This document shows positions 26,347-34,153 of a DNA stretch of 64,000 nt, piece after piece. The notes under the pieces were generated by a model. It saw only the letters and a program-made list of their open reading frames with translations, was not told the origin of the DNA and made no database searches. The position numbers were made by a program, and so were the translations under genes. Position 1 is the first letter of the stretch, and each line of letters starts with the position of its first letter. The stretch comes from UBA2031 sp037189985. GTDB lineage: Bacteria > Pseudomonadota > Gammaproteobacteria > Pseudomonadales > Moraxellaceae. The stretch is from contig JBBCJX010000004.1 of NCBI GenBank assembly GCA_037189985.1, forward strand, positions 43,331 through 107,330, given 5' to 3'.

Positions 26347-28092
26347 ATGCGCGTCAGCCGCCTGCTGCTTGCCACCCAGCGCGAAACTCCCGCCGATGCC
26401 GAAGTCATCTCCCACCAGCTCATGCTGCGCGCCGGCATGGTGCGAAAGGTGGCCACCGGCCTCTATAACTGGCTGCCGCTGGGCAAGCGCGTGCTGGCCA
26501 AGGTCGAACGCATCGTGCGCGAGGAAATGGACCGTGTCGGTGCTCTCGAAGTACTGATGCCTGTCACGCAGCCAGCCGAGCTCTGGGAAGAGTCCGGCCG
26601 CTATGTGCAGTACGGCCCCGAGCTGCTGCGCTTCAAGGACAGGCATGACCGTGACTTTGTGCTCGGCCCCACGCATGAGGAAGTCATCACCGATCTGGCC
26701 CGCAACGAGCTGCACAGCTACAAGCAGTTGCCGGTCAATCTCTACCAGATCCAGACCAAGTTCCGTGACGAAATCCGGCCCCGCTTCGGTGTCATGCGCT
26801 CGCGCGAGTTCCTCATGAAAGACGCCTACTCCTTCCACAGCGACCAGGCATCACTGCAGGAAACCTATGACGTGATGTATGAAGCCTACTGCCGCATCTT
26901 CACGCGCCTGGGACTGGACTTCCGCCCGGTGCAGGCCGACACCGGCTCCATCGGCGGTACCGGTTCGCACGAATTCCATGTGCTGGCCAGCTCCGGAGAA
27001 GACGACATCGCTTTCTCCGACACCTCCGACTACGCCGCCAATACTGAAATGGCGGAGGCCCTGGCCCCGACTGCGCCCCGCGCGGCTGCTACCCAGGCTC
27101 TCAAAGAAGTCGGCACCCCTACACAGACAGCCTGCGCCGACGTCGCCGCCCTGCTGGGTATTGCTGTCACGCACATGGTGAAAGCTGTTGCCGTGGTCTC
27201 GGAAACACAGGTCGACGAGAAAGCGCCCAAGCAGAAGCATTTTACCCTCTTCCTGCTGCGCGGCGACCACGAGCTCAATGAAATCAAGGCTGGCAAGCTG
27301 GAAGGACTCAAGGACTTCCGTCTGGCCAGCGAAAGCGAGATCGTGGCAGCGCTGGCCTGCAAGCCCGGCTTCATCGGCCCGGTGGGAGTGGATGCGAATG
27401 TTCGTGTGATTGCCGACCGCACCGTGGCAGCCATGAGCGATTTCGTATGTGGGGCCAACAAGGAGGGCTTCCACCTCACTGGCGTCAACTTTGGCCGTGA
27501 CCTGCCCGAGCCTGCGCTGGTCGCCGATATCCGCAATGTCGTGGAAGGAGATCCCTCACCGGATGGCAAGGGCCGGCTTGTCATCAAGCGCGGCATCGAA
27601 GTCGGCCACATCTTCCAGCTCGGCAAGAAATACTCCGAGGCTCTCAAACTGAATGTGCTGGGCGAAGACGGCAAACCCTTCACTGTCACCATGGGCTGCT
27701 ACGGCATAGGTGTGACACGTGTGGTCGCTTCCGCCATCGAACAGAATCACGATGACAAGGGCATTATCTGGCCGGACAGCATTGCCCCTTTCCAGATCGC
27801 CCTGATCCCCATGAACTGGGCAAAATCGGTACGCATCCAGGAAGAAAGCACAAAGCTCTATGAGGCCCTGAAAACTGCCGGTTACGACGTGTATTTCGAT
27901 GACCGCAACGAACGACCCGGCGTGAAGTTTTCCGATGCCGAACTGATAGGCATTCCGCATCGCATCGTTGTCGGCGAAAAGGGACTGGATGCCGGGACAC
28001 TGGAATACAAGCACCGGCGCGATTCAGAATCGCGAGACATAAGCCGCGAAGGACTTATGGAGTTTCTGGCCAATACAGTCAATAAATCCTGA
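26347..28092 (+). CDS. proS: prolyl-tRNA synthetase
   Basis: 581 residues, bacterial ProS with the editing insertion. The N-terminus MRVSRLLLATQRETPADAEV is characteristic. Class II motifs are seen in GALEVLMPVTQPAELWEESG and RPRFGVMRSREFLMKDAYSF. The YbaK-like editing domain lies in about residues 225-385 (KHFTLFLLRGDHELNEIK), and the anticodon-binding domain is at the C-terminus. It charges tRNA-Pro. Single gene with its own terminator. Confidence 0.97.
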   Translation: MRVSRLLLATQRETPADAEVISHQLMLRAGMVRKVATGLYNWLPLGKRVLAKVERIVREEMDRVGALEVLMPVTQPAELWEESGRYVQYGPELLRFKDRHDRDFVLGPTHEEVITDLARNELHSYKQLPVNLYQIQTKFRDEIRPRFGVMRSREFLMKDAYSFHSDQASLQETYDVMYEAYCRIFTRLGLDFRPVQADTGSIGGTGSHEFHVLASSGEDDIAFSDTSDYAANTEMAEALAPTAPRAAATQALKEVGTPTQTACADVAALLGIAVTHMVKAVAVVSETQVDEKAPKQKHFTLFLLRGDHELNEIKAGKLEGLKDFRLASESEIVAALACKPGFIGPVGVDANVRVIADRTVAAMSDFVCGANKEGFHLTGVNFGRDLPEPALVADIRNVVEGDPSPDGKGRLVIKRGIEVGHIFQLGKKYSEALKLNVLGEDGKPFTVTMGCYGIGVTRVVASAIEQNHDDKGIIWPDSIAPFQIALIPMNWAKSVRIQEESTKLYEALKTAGYDVYFDDRNERPGVKFSDAELIGIPHRIVVGEKGLDAGTLEYKHRRDSESRDISREGLMEFLANTVNKS

Positions 28093-28122
28093 CAATTCAC
28101 CCTCGTTTCAGGGGGTGATCAC

Positions 28123-28162
28123 AAAAACGACAAAGCCCGGAAAATCCGGGCTTTGTCGTTTT
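28123..28162 (+). terminator. terminator after proS
   Basis: 17-base arms (about 28124-28140 and 28146-28162) around a 5-base loop, ending in TTTT. The symmetrical A/T ends would also stop the minus-strand NfeD-like gene. Confidence 0.85.
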
Positions 28163-28175
28163 CGGATGCATTGGG

Positions 28176-28394
28176 TCAGGCAGTGACTTTTTCCACAGCC
28201 AATCCACCATTCTCTACAGCCACCACTTTGACACGATCGCCCGTGGCATAACCACCGGCGGGAATCTGCCATACATTTCTCTCAAGACCCACGCGATACA
28301 CACCCTGCCGATCCGGCAACCCCAGAACAAAAGAGCGGCCAATCACGGACTCAGAAGAAGCCACTTCAGCTTGGAAGGCAAACGCTACCGACAT
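28176..28394 (-). CDS. small NfeD-C-like OB-fold protein
   Basis: 72 residues from the ATG at 28394, which follows GGAG. The pattern IGRSFVLGLPDRQGVYRVGL, then WQIPAGGYATGDRVKVVAVE and NGGLAVEKV resembles the C-terminal OB-fold of NfeD-type membrane proteins, but there is no membrane part. Function unknown. The frame is open to 28502, but the extra N-terminus is Cys-rich and lacks conserved character. The match is by pattern only. Confidence 0.55.
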   Translation of the reverse strand: MSVAFAFQAEVASSESVIGRSFVLGLPDRQGVYRVGLERNVWQIPAGGYATGDRVKVVAVENGGLAVEKVTA

Positions 28395-28552
28395 GATGTT
28401 TCTCCACTCGAGACAACTGACCATCATCTTGGGAGACAGTTCACATTTCTGGCAAGATTGACAATGCTGAAAGATACAAAAATGACGAAAAAAATAATTC
28501 ATCTGGTCATATTTTCGTCAGCTTCAAAAAGCGTTTTCTGACAAAATAGAGA

Positions 28553-28596
28553 CTTGCATACACATCATGTGGCAACCTGCATGATGTGTATGCAAG
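28553..28596. repeat. perfect 17-bp inverted repeat
   Basis: Arms CTTGCATACACATCATG (28553-28569) and its exact complement (28580-28596) enclose a 10-base loop. There is no T-run and no gene on either side within 150 bases. The surroundings are AT-rich. It may be a stable RNA hairpin, a protein-binding palindrome or a mobile-element end; it is not a standard terminator. Confidence 0.8.
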
Positions 28597-28742
28597 ACAT
28601 TCAATGCCCACAGAAAACTCCCGGCACCAAAGAAATGTAAATGGATCACCCAGCCTCTCCTCAAGGTGGGTCCGCCATGGCCGCTATTCATTCGTCAGGA
28701 TCAGACAACCGAAGACAGGCCTCATAAACGCCAGCCCAAGAC

Positions 28743-28770
28743 TTGCCTCCCCCCCGTAAATCAGTAAGAT
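28743..28770 (+). promoter_or_regulatory. probable promoter of tRNA-Val
   Basis: TTGCCT (28743-28748), 16 bases, TAAGAT (28765-28770), then the GC-rich discriminator ACGCGCC. Transcription would start near 28777, fifteen bases before the tRNA. Confidence 0.5.
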
Positions 28771-28791
28771 ACGCGCCTCTTCGCAATGCGC

Positions 28792-28866
28792 GGGCGGTTA
28801 GCTCAGCGGGAGAGCACTGCCTTCACACGGCAGGGGTCACTGGTTCAATCCCAGTACCGCCCACCA
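28792..28866 (+). tRNA. tRNA-Val (anticodon CAC)
   Basis: 75 bases. Acceptor GGGCGGT pairs with ACCGCCC, the D-arm is GCTCAGCGGGAGAGC, and the anticodon stem-loop CTGCC-TTCACAC-GGCAG puts CAC at 28824-28826. The T-arm contains GGTTCAATCC, and CCA is encoded. It reads GUG codons. Confidence 0.96.
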
Positions 28867-29462
28867 TCATGCCAAAAGACAAGTCCTTGATTTGTATGAC
28901 TGCAGATGGCCGCGCCACATTCAATAAAGCTTCAGCTCCTCGATATCCAGGCCTTTCACGTATCACCCTGCTGGATGGCACTGTCTTTTGACGTTCACTG
29001 ATCAAGCGGTTGGTGCCACTTCACCGAAGCCCAATCACATGGAACAGGCCCTTGCTTTTCAAAGGCATGTCTGTAGACTCCGCGCCCCATCAGGCCCTGC
29101 CATCTGGCAACCACCAGCAACAAGCCCTGATTGAAGATGAAGTAGCGCAAGGCCTGCATTCTGGGCCCTCTGCCTGGTCCGGGTATCCCGGACGCGGGGT
29201 GACCTCCACAAGGACCGGTCGTCTTACCCGCAGTGAAAGCTCCGTTGAAGCCCCATCAGTCCACAGAAACATACGACTGGCTTCTCAGGAACTTTCCCAT
29301 CGTTCCTGACCTGCCTCTGCCAGTCGAGCGTTCCAAGCTCCCCTCTTGCAGCGATATCTGGTTTGGCGACGATTCCGCGCCAGCCGCTCCAGGGCATTCA
29401 AGGCCCTTTCCCCGGCTTGCTTTTTGAATGACCCACAGGGCTTTTGCATGCCCCGGAGTTTC
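28867..29462. other. long gene-free stretch before the helicase
   Basis: About 600 bases with no convincing gene. Short open frames on both strands lack recognisable content or ribosome-binding sites. It could be a long 5' leader of the helicase gene, which cold-induced DEAD-box genes often have, but no structure was identified. Confidence 0.5.
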
Positions 29463-31262
29463 ATGTTGTCTTTTTCCGAGCTTTCCCTTCACGAAGCCTT
29501 GCAACGCGCCATTGCTGCAACCGGCTATACCGAACCCACACCTGTCCAGGCCAAGGCCATCCCCGCCGCGCTTGAAGGCAGGGACCTTATCGTTTCCGCC
29601 CAGACCGGCACCGGCAAAACCGCAGCCTTCATGCTGCCCGCCCTTTCCCTGCTGGCCGAAGAACCGCGCAAGATCGGCCGCGGCCCGCGCGTGCTGGTAC
29701 TGACACCCACCCGCGAACTGGCACAACAGGTCACCGCTGCCGCGCAGAAATATGGCTCCGAACTGCGCAACGTGCGTACCGTCAGCGTACTGGGCGGCAT
29801 GCCTTTTCCTGCCCAGAACAAACTGCTATCGCGCCCTTACGACATCATGGTTGCCACGCCAGGCCGCCTGCTTGACCACATGAGCCGTGGCCGTATCGTG
29901 TTCGAGCGCCTGGAAATGCTGGTGCTGGATGAAGCCGACCGCATGCTGGACATGGGCTTCATCGATGATGTCGAGCAGATTGCTGCCGCCATGCCTGCCG
30001 AACGCCAGACCCTGCTGTTCTCTGCCACGGTGGAAGACCGCATGGCCAAACTGGCAGAGAACCTGCTGCGCAACCCCGAGCGTATTGCCGTGGACGCCGG
30101 CCACACCACCAAGCATGAGCAGATCGAACAGCGCGTTTATTACGCTGATGACATGGAGCACAAGAAGAAGCTGTTGCTCAACCTGCTCACCAATGTGGAC
30201 GTGAACCAGGCCATCGTCTTCTCCGGCACGCGCATCGACAGTGATCGCCTTGCCGACGAGCTGGCCGAAATCGGCTTTGCCGTGGATTCGCTGCACGGTG
30301 ACATGAAGCAGAGTGCACGTAACCGCACCCTGACCGCCCTGCGCAGTGGCCGCACCAAGATACTCGTGGCAACCGATGTGGCGGCCCGTGGCATTGACGT
30401 ACCCGGCATCAGCCATGTCGTGAACTACGACCTGCCCAAGAACGCCGAAGACTATGTGCACCGCATAGGCCGCACCGGTCGTGCCGGCCGTACCGGAATT
30501 GCCTGCTCGCTGGTCGGGCCGCGCGATCGCAGCGTGCTGCGCCGTATCGAGCATTTCCTGGAGCAGAAGCTGGAAATCCAGACCATCGAAGGACTGGAAC
30601 CACGTCGCCGTGCTGACAGTGACCGCCCTGCACGCAACTTTGGCGACAAGCCGCGTTGGGGGCACAAGGAGCGCCAGCAGCGCGACGAGCGTCCCAAGCG
30701 CTTCTCTGATCGCCCGGCACGCGAAGGCGGCCCCCGCCAGGGTGATCGCCCCTTTGGGGATCGCAAGCCCCGTGCAGAAGGCTTCAGTGAGCGCCGCTCT
30801 TTTGGTGATCGCGAGCAGCGTATGCCGCGTGACGACAACTTCGGCAACCGTGCCCCGCGTGAAAACAATGATCGCCCCCGTCGCGACTTCGACGAGCGTC
30901 AGCCGCGCATCAATGAAAACGGTTTTGGTGAATTCCAGCGCCGTGACTTCATGGAGCGTACCGGCCTTGAGCGTAAACCACGCAGCGAAGGTTTTGCCGC
31001 ACGCAAGCCCCGTGAAGGCGGCCAGGCACGCAGCTTTGGTGACCGCTCCGGTTCGCGCCCCGGCGGCTTTGCCGAGCGCAAACCGCGTCCGGAAGGTGGC
31101 TATGGCGAGCGCCGCAGCTTTGGCGACCGCGCCCCACGGGATGCCGGCTATGACAGCCGCCCCCGCCGTGACAGCGAAAAGCCACCCGTGCGAGTCGAAC
31201 ACAAGACCCGCCGCAGCTTTGGCGACAGGCCTCCCGTCAGTGATGACATCGGCAACCGTTAA
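29463..31262 (+). CDS. rhlE: DEAD-box ATP-dependent RNA helicase, RhlE type
   Basis: 599 residues. All helicase motifs are present in order: Q-motif (GYTEPTPVQAKAIPA), I (AQTGTGKTAAF), Ia (PTRELAQQ), Ib (TPGRLLDH), II (DEADRMLDMG), III (SATV), then IV-VI (ATDVAARGIDVPG, HRIGRTGRAGRTG). From about residue 375 to the end there is a basic, low-complexity RNA-binding tail with repeated FGDR, RKPR and ERRSF units. The ATG at 29463 follows CCGGAG by five bases. It is a single gene with its own terminator. Confidence 0.93.
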   Translation: MLSFSELSLHEALQRAIAATGYTEPTPVQAKAIPAALEGRDLIVSAQTGTGKTAAFMLPALSLLAEEPRKIGRGPRVLVLTPTRELAQQVTAAAQKYGSELRNVRTVSVLGGMPFPAQNKLLSRPYDIMVATPGRLLDHMSRGRIVFERLEMLVLDEADRMLDMGFIDDVEQIAAAMPAERQTLLFSATVEDRMAKLAENLLRNPERIAVDAGHTTKHEQIEQRVYYADDMEHKKKLLLNLLTNVDVNQAIVFSGTRIDSDRLADELAEIGFAVDSLHGDMKQSARNRTLTALRSGRTKILVATDVAARGIDVPGISHVVNYDLPKNAEDYVHRIGRTGRAGRTGIACSLVGPRDRSVLRRIEHFLEQKLEIQTIEGLEPRRRADSDRPARNFGDKPRWGHKERQQRDERPKRFSDRPAREGGPRQGDRPFGDRKPRAEGFSERRSFGDREQRMPRDDNFGNRAPRENNDRPRRDFDERQPRINENGFGEFQRRDFMERTGLERKPRSEGFAARKPREGGQARSFGDRSGSRPGGFAERKPRPEGGYGERRSFGDRAPRDAGYDSRPRRDSEKPPVRVEHKTRRSFGDRPPVSDDIGNR

Positions 31263-31284
31263 AATACGGTTGCCCGATCAAGGC

Positions 31285-31318
31285 ATAAAAAAGCCGGCAT
31301 GAATGCCGGCTTTTTTAT
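31285..31318. terminator. bidirectional intrinsic terminator
   Basis: 16-base arms (31285-31300, 31303-31318) around a 2-base centre, with A-run and T-run. Lies between the convergent helicase and outer-membrane-protein genes. Confidence 0.87.
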
Positions 31319-31339
31319 GGAGCATGGAAACAACGAGCA

Positions 31340-31867
31340 TCAATACCCGAGAGCAATATTGAGACTAAAGAAAATGGTCGGTTCGGTTGTCAGTTCTTTA
31401 TTACCTTTCTTTTCCGACTGCATGGCTCCCAGACCCACCGTGAGCTCTGTACGGGTGTAATCACTCACCCAGTGATAACCCATTTCGCCACCGGCACCGA
31501 GCCGTTGCAGTGACTCACCCGCGAACAGCTCACCCGCTACCTGGCCAGCAAAAAGGCCAAGGTAATAGCCGCTGGTGTGGCCATCATACTCGTCATTGCT
31601 GTTCGGGCTGACCGGACGACGCCAGCTCATGTTGACCGCCATGCCTTCATTGGCATTCTTGAAACGGCCTGCCCGCAGCATGAAGTTTCCCCAGTCCGTC
31701 ACCGTCTCCACATTGACGTTGAGCATGTCACTGAACAAACCGACACCGACATAGAAGTCATTGGTTGCCTGAGAACGACCATCCACCGCCGGGGCAGCCT
31801 GGTGAGCATGGGCAGCACCTGCACCCAGCATGGCAGCCAGCACAAGGGTCTTGAACAATCTGGACAT
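31340..31867 (-). CDS. predicted outer-membrane beta-barrel protein
   Basis: 175 residues with a signal peptide (LFKTLVLAAMLGAGAAHA) and alternating strand-like segments (NDFYVGVGLFSDMLNVNVE, GNFMLRAGRF, GYYLGLFAGQVAGELFAG). It ends in an aromatic residue (FFSLNIALGY), the usual mark of outer-membrane barrels. Related proteins are annotated YfaZ-like, but I cannot confirm that. The ATG at 31867 has AGGAA upstream; an earlier ATG at 31921 would break the signal peptide. Confidence 0.65.
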   Translation of the reverse strand: MSRLFKTLVLAAMLGAGAAHAHQAAPAVDGRSQATNDFYVGVGLFSDMLNVNVETVTDWGNFMLRAGRFKNANEGMAVNMSWRRPVSPNSNDEYDGHTSGYYLGLFAGQVAGELFAGESLQRLGAGGEMGYHWVSDYTRTELTVGLGAMQSEKKGNKELTTEPTIFFSLNIALGY

Positions 31868-31993
31868 GGGAATTCCTGTCGCCACGGATGCCGAGGGCTC
31901 CGCAACTTTGTTGTTATGCATGCCGCCCTGCGGGGCATCAAGAAGGCCCGAGTTTAAAGAGACGGCCCCCCGCCTTCAAGGCCGCCGACAACT

Positions 31994-33127
31994 TCAGGCA
32001 AGGCCGAAACCCAGCGCTCGCAGCAAAGGACTGGCCGGATGGGTGCCAGGAAGAGCCACACGATGGGCCATGAACTCACGGCGGGCCGGATATTGGCGCC
32101 TCAGGGCATCAAATGCCATCGCCCGGTCCCGCTCCGACATGCTCTGGCGCAAAGCCAGATCGTCCCGCGGCAAAGGGCAGGCCTGCTGCAGAACCTCCCG
32201 CAAGACACTCGACACCGGCTGATCCTCCCTGGCCACCAATAAAGGAGGCAATACCTCCGGTTGGACGCCTTCAAGGCCAAGGATTGCAGGGACACCCAGA
32301 AACCGGCAAAAAGCTTCATATATGGCAGCAGTTCCCCGCCATTTGCCTTCCTGGCTATAACCCGCCACATGCGGGCTTCCCCAACGCACTCGCTCGAGCA
32401 AGCCCGGCATCAGCAGGGGCTCCTTCTCCCAGACATCCAGTACCGCCGTCAACCCTGCTCCACGCCTGGCAAGCTCAGCCTCCAGCGCCATATTGTCCAC
32501 AACCTCGCCCCGGCTGCTGTTGATGAGGATGCTGCCCGGACGCAATGCCGCCAGCTCCCGACCTCCCAGCAAATGCCAGGTGGCATGAGGGCCTTCACGA
32601 CGCAGGGGAACATGCAGTGAAAGGATGTCTGCCTCGGCCAGCAGACGATCCAGGCTGCAGACCTCCACGCCGGGCAGGATCACCGCGGGATCACACCCCA
32701 GCACGCGAAAACCCAGCACACCGGCCAGTTCGACCACCTGGCTGCCCGTATTGCCAAGACCGATGACCCCCAGGGTACGTGATGCCGGCTGCCAGCCCTG
32801 CTCATCGGCCAGACTGGCCAAGACTGTTGCCACGTATTCGCCTACTGCCCGGGCATTGCAGCCTGGTGCCGAGGCAACCGTAATTCCCAGGTCCTGCATC
32901 GCAGCAAGGTCTATGTGATCCGTCCCGATGGTGGCAGTACCCACAAAGCGAATGCGCGATCCCTCCACCAGTGCACGGCTCACCTTTGTAACCGAGCGCA
33001 GCAGCAAGGCATCAGCCTCACGCACATCCACCGCCGTGATGGCGCGGCCGGGCAGGCGCACGATCTCCCCGAAGCCGGCAAAGAACTCGGGAACAAGCGG
33101 CATGTTTTCATCAGCAATCAGGCGCAT
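31994..33127 (-). CDS. pdxB: erythronate-4-phosphate dehydrogenase
   Basis: 377 residues. The start MRLIADENMPLVPEFFAGFG is diagnostic for PdxB. The substrate-binding half contains RFVGTATIGTDHID; the NAD-binding half contains GVIGLGNTGSQVVELAGVLG and INSSRGEVVDNMAL. The C-terminal dimerisation domain (about residues 285-377) distinguishes it from SerA-type dehydrogenases. It acts in pyridoxal-phosphate synthesis. The upstream frame to 33184 lacks conserved sequence. Confidence 0.95.
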   Translation of the reverse strand: MRLIADENMPLVPEFFAGFGEIVRLPGRAITAVDVREADALLLRSVTKVSRALVEGSRIRFVGTATIGTDHIDLAAMQDLGITVASAPGCNARAVGEYVATVLASLADEQGWQPASRTLGVIGLGNTGSQVVELAGVLGFRVLGCDPAVILPGVEVCSLDRLLAEADILSLHVPLRREGPHATWHLLGGRELAALRPGSILINSSRGEVVDNMALEAELARRGAGLTAVLDVWEKEPLLMPGLLERVRWGSPHVAGYSQEGKWRGTAAIYEAFCRFLGVPAILGLEGVQPEVLPPLLVAREDQPVSSVLREVLQQACPLPRDDLALRQSMSERDRAMAFDALRRQYPARREFMAHRVALPGTHPASPLLRALGFGLA

Positions 33128-33595
33128 CGGGGTATCCGGCAACGAAGGCGGCAACACTCTGCCGCTACCGGCCCGGGCTGGCAAGAATCCGTCACATCAA
33201 TACGGCGAAAACCGTGCCGGCAGTCCATGGCCATCTTCTCATGTGGGCCCTTTCTGACAGCGCGGCCACATTCACAGACCAACGGCAGCAGGCGCCGGTG
33301 AATGCATGGGAACGATCCTTGCAAAAGCATCACAATGCGGCAATATCCGGCCTCGACAATCCTTGCCGGATATCGTTTCCGATGCATCAAATAACGCATG
33401 CAACACCCTGAAAGATCGCTATTTCAGGGCTTTGACGGACGAATGGTGATGTGCGTTAATAGCTCGCAATACAAGGGCACAGCGCCACTTGCCTGCACTG
33501 AATACAGGCAGGGCAAGTGGAAGAAGACCCGCGATTCGAGCACAGGGAATGGGCTCAGCCTTAATTGAAACCAATCTGCTTCTGGATCAATCACA
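33128..33595. other. divergent promoter region before the TPR/ExbBD cluster
   Basis: No gene was recognised in these 468 bases. Two hairpins stand out: CCCTGAAA/TTTCAGGG at 33406-33429, and a longer one at 33485-33520 whose arms CCACTTGCC/GGCAAGTGG are extended by a bulged TG/CA stem. The latter lies 76 bases before the first gene and may be part of its leader. Promoters could not be fixed. Confidence 0.5.
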
Positions 33596-34117
33596 ATGAC
33601 TCGTGGACGCATTCTTGCTTCGCTGCTGGGCCTTGTCCTCTGTGCCAGCACCCCTTCTTTCGCCGCTGATGCGCCCCTCCCTGCCGACCTCCAAGGCATG
33701 AAAGGCGAGTTGCTGAACCTGAACCGCGACATCAGCCAGCTTGAAAACGAACTCCTTTTTCCCAGTGCTGAAACTGCCATCGTCGTTGCCGTCGAAGCCG
33801 GTTCGGGCGTCAAGATCGTTGACCTGAACGTGCTGATTGATGACCGTAATGTCGGTTATCACTATTACAGCGACCAGGAATACAGCGCGCTCAGCAAGGG
33901 CGGCATGCAGCGCATTTATGCCGGCAACATCACCAGTGGCCAGCACACCCTCAAGGCAGTCATGACAGGCTACGATCCGGGTGGCAAGGAATTCCAGCGC
34001 ACGGCAACCTACACCTTCACCAAAGGTGCCACGCGCAAAGTGATTGAAATAAAGGCGGCCGACAACGCCTCGCACACACAGGGCGAAATCCGTTTCCGGG
34101 AGTGGGAAATCCAGTAA
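33596..34117 (+). CDS. uncharacterised periplasmic protein, first gene of the TPR/ExbBD cluster
   Basis: 173 residues. A cleavable signal peptide (ASLLGLVLCASTPSFA) is followed by a short coiled coil (LKGELLNLNRDISQLENEL-like, about residues 33-52). A beta-rich domain comes next with HTLKAVMTGYDPGGKEF and YTFTKGATRKVIEI, a pattern reminiscent of small sandwich domains in periplasmic adaptors. The function is unknown. It begins a nine-gene run on the plus strand. The coiled coil may be an oligomerisation point. The call as a real gene is firm; the domain description is by eye. Confidence 0.8.
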   Translation: MTRGRILASLLGLVLCASTPSFAADAPLPADLQGMKGELLNLNRDISQLENELLFPSAETAIVVAVEAGSGVKIVDLNVLIDDRNVGYHYYSDQEYSALSKGGMQRIYAGNITSGQHTLKAVMTGYDPGGKEFQRTATYTFTKGATRKVIEIKAADNASHTQGEIRFREWEIQ

Positions 34118-34153
34118 TACAGGCAGCCAAGCCGCTTCAGGATCACTAGGGCC

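Noticed and set aside
28868..28991. Short frame of about 40 codons right after tRNA-Val
   Set aside because: It starts inside or next to the tRNA 3' end, has no ribosome-binding site and no recognised content.
28823..29005. Minus-strand frame with the sequence GGTGIEPVTPAV
   Set aside because: This peptide comes from reading a tRNA gene backwards, a well-known annotation artefact; the same kind of artefact occurs over tRNA-Ser.
29826..31202. 458-codon open frame antisense to the DEAD-box helicase
   Set aside because: It is the mirror of a high-GC gene with clear helicase motifs; its translation has no recognisable domain and no ribosome-binding site.
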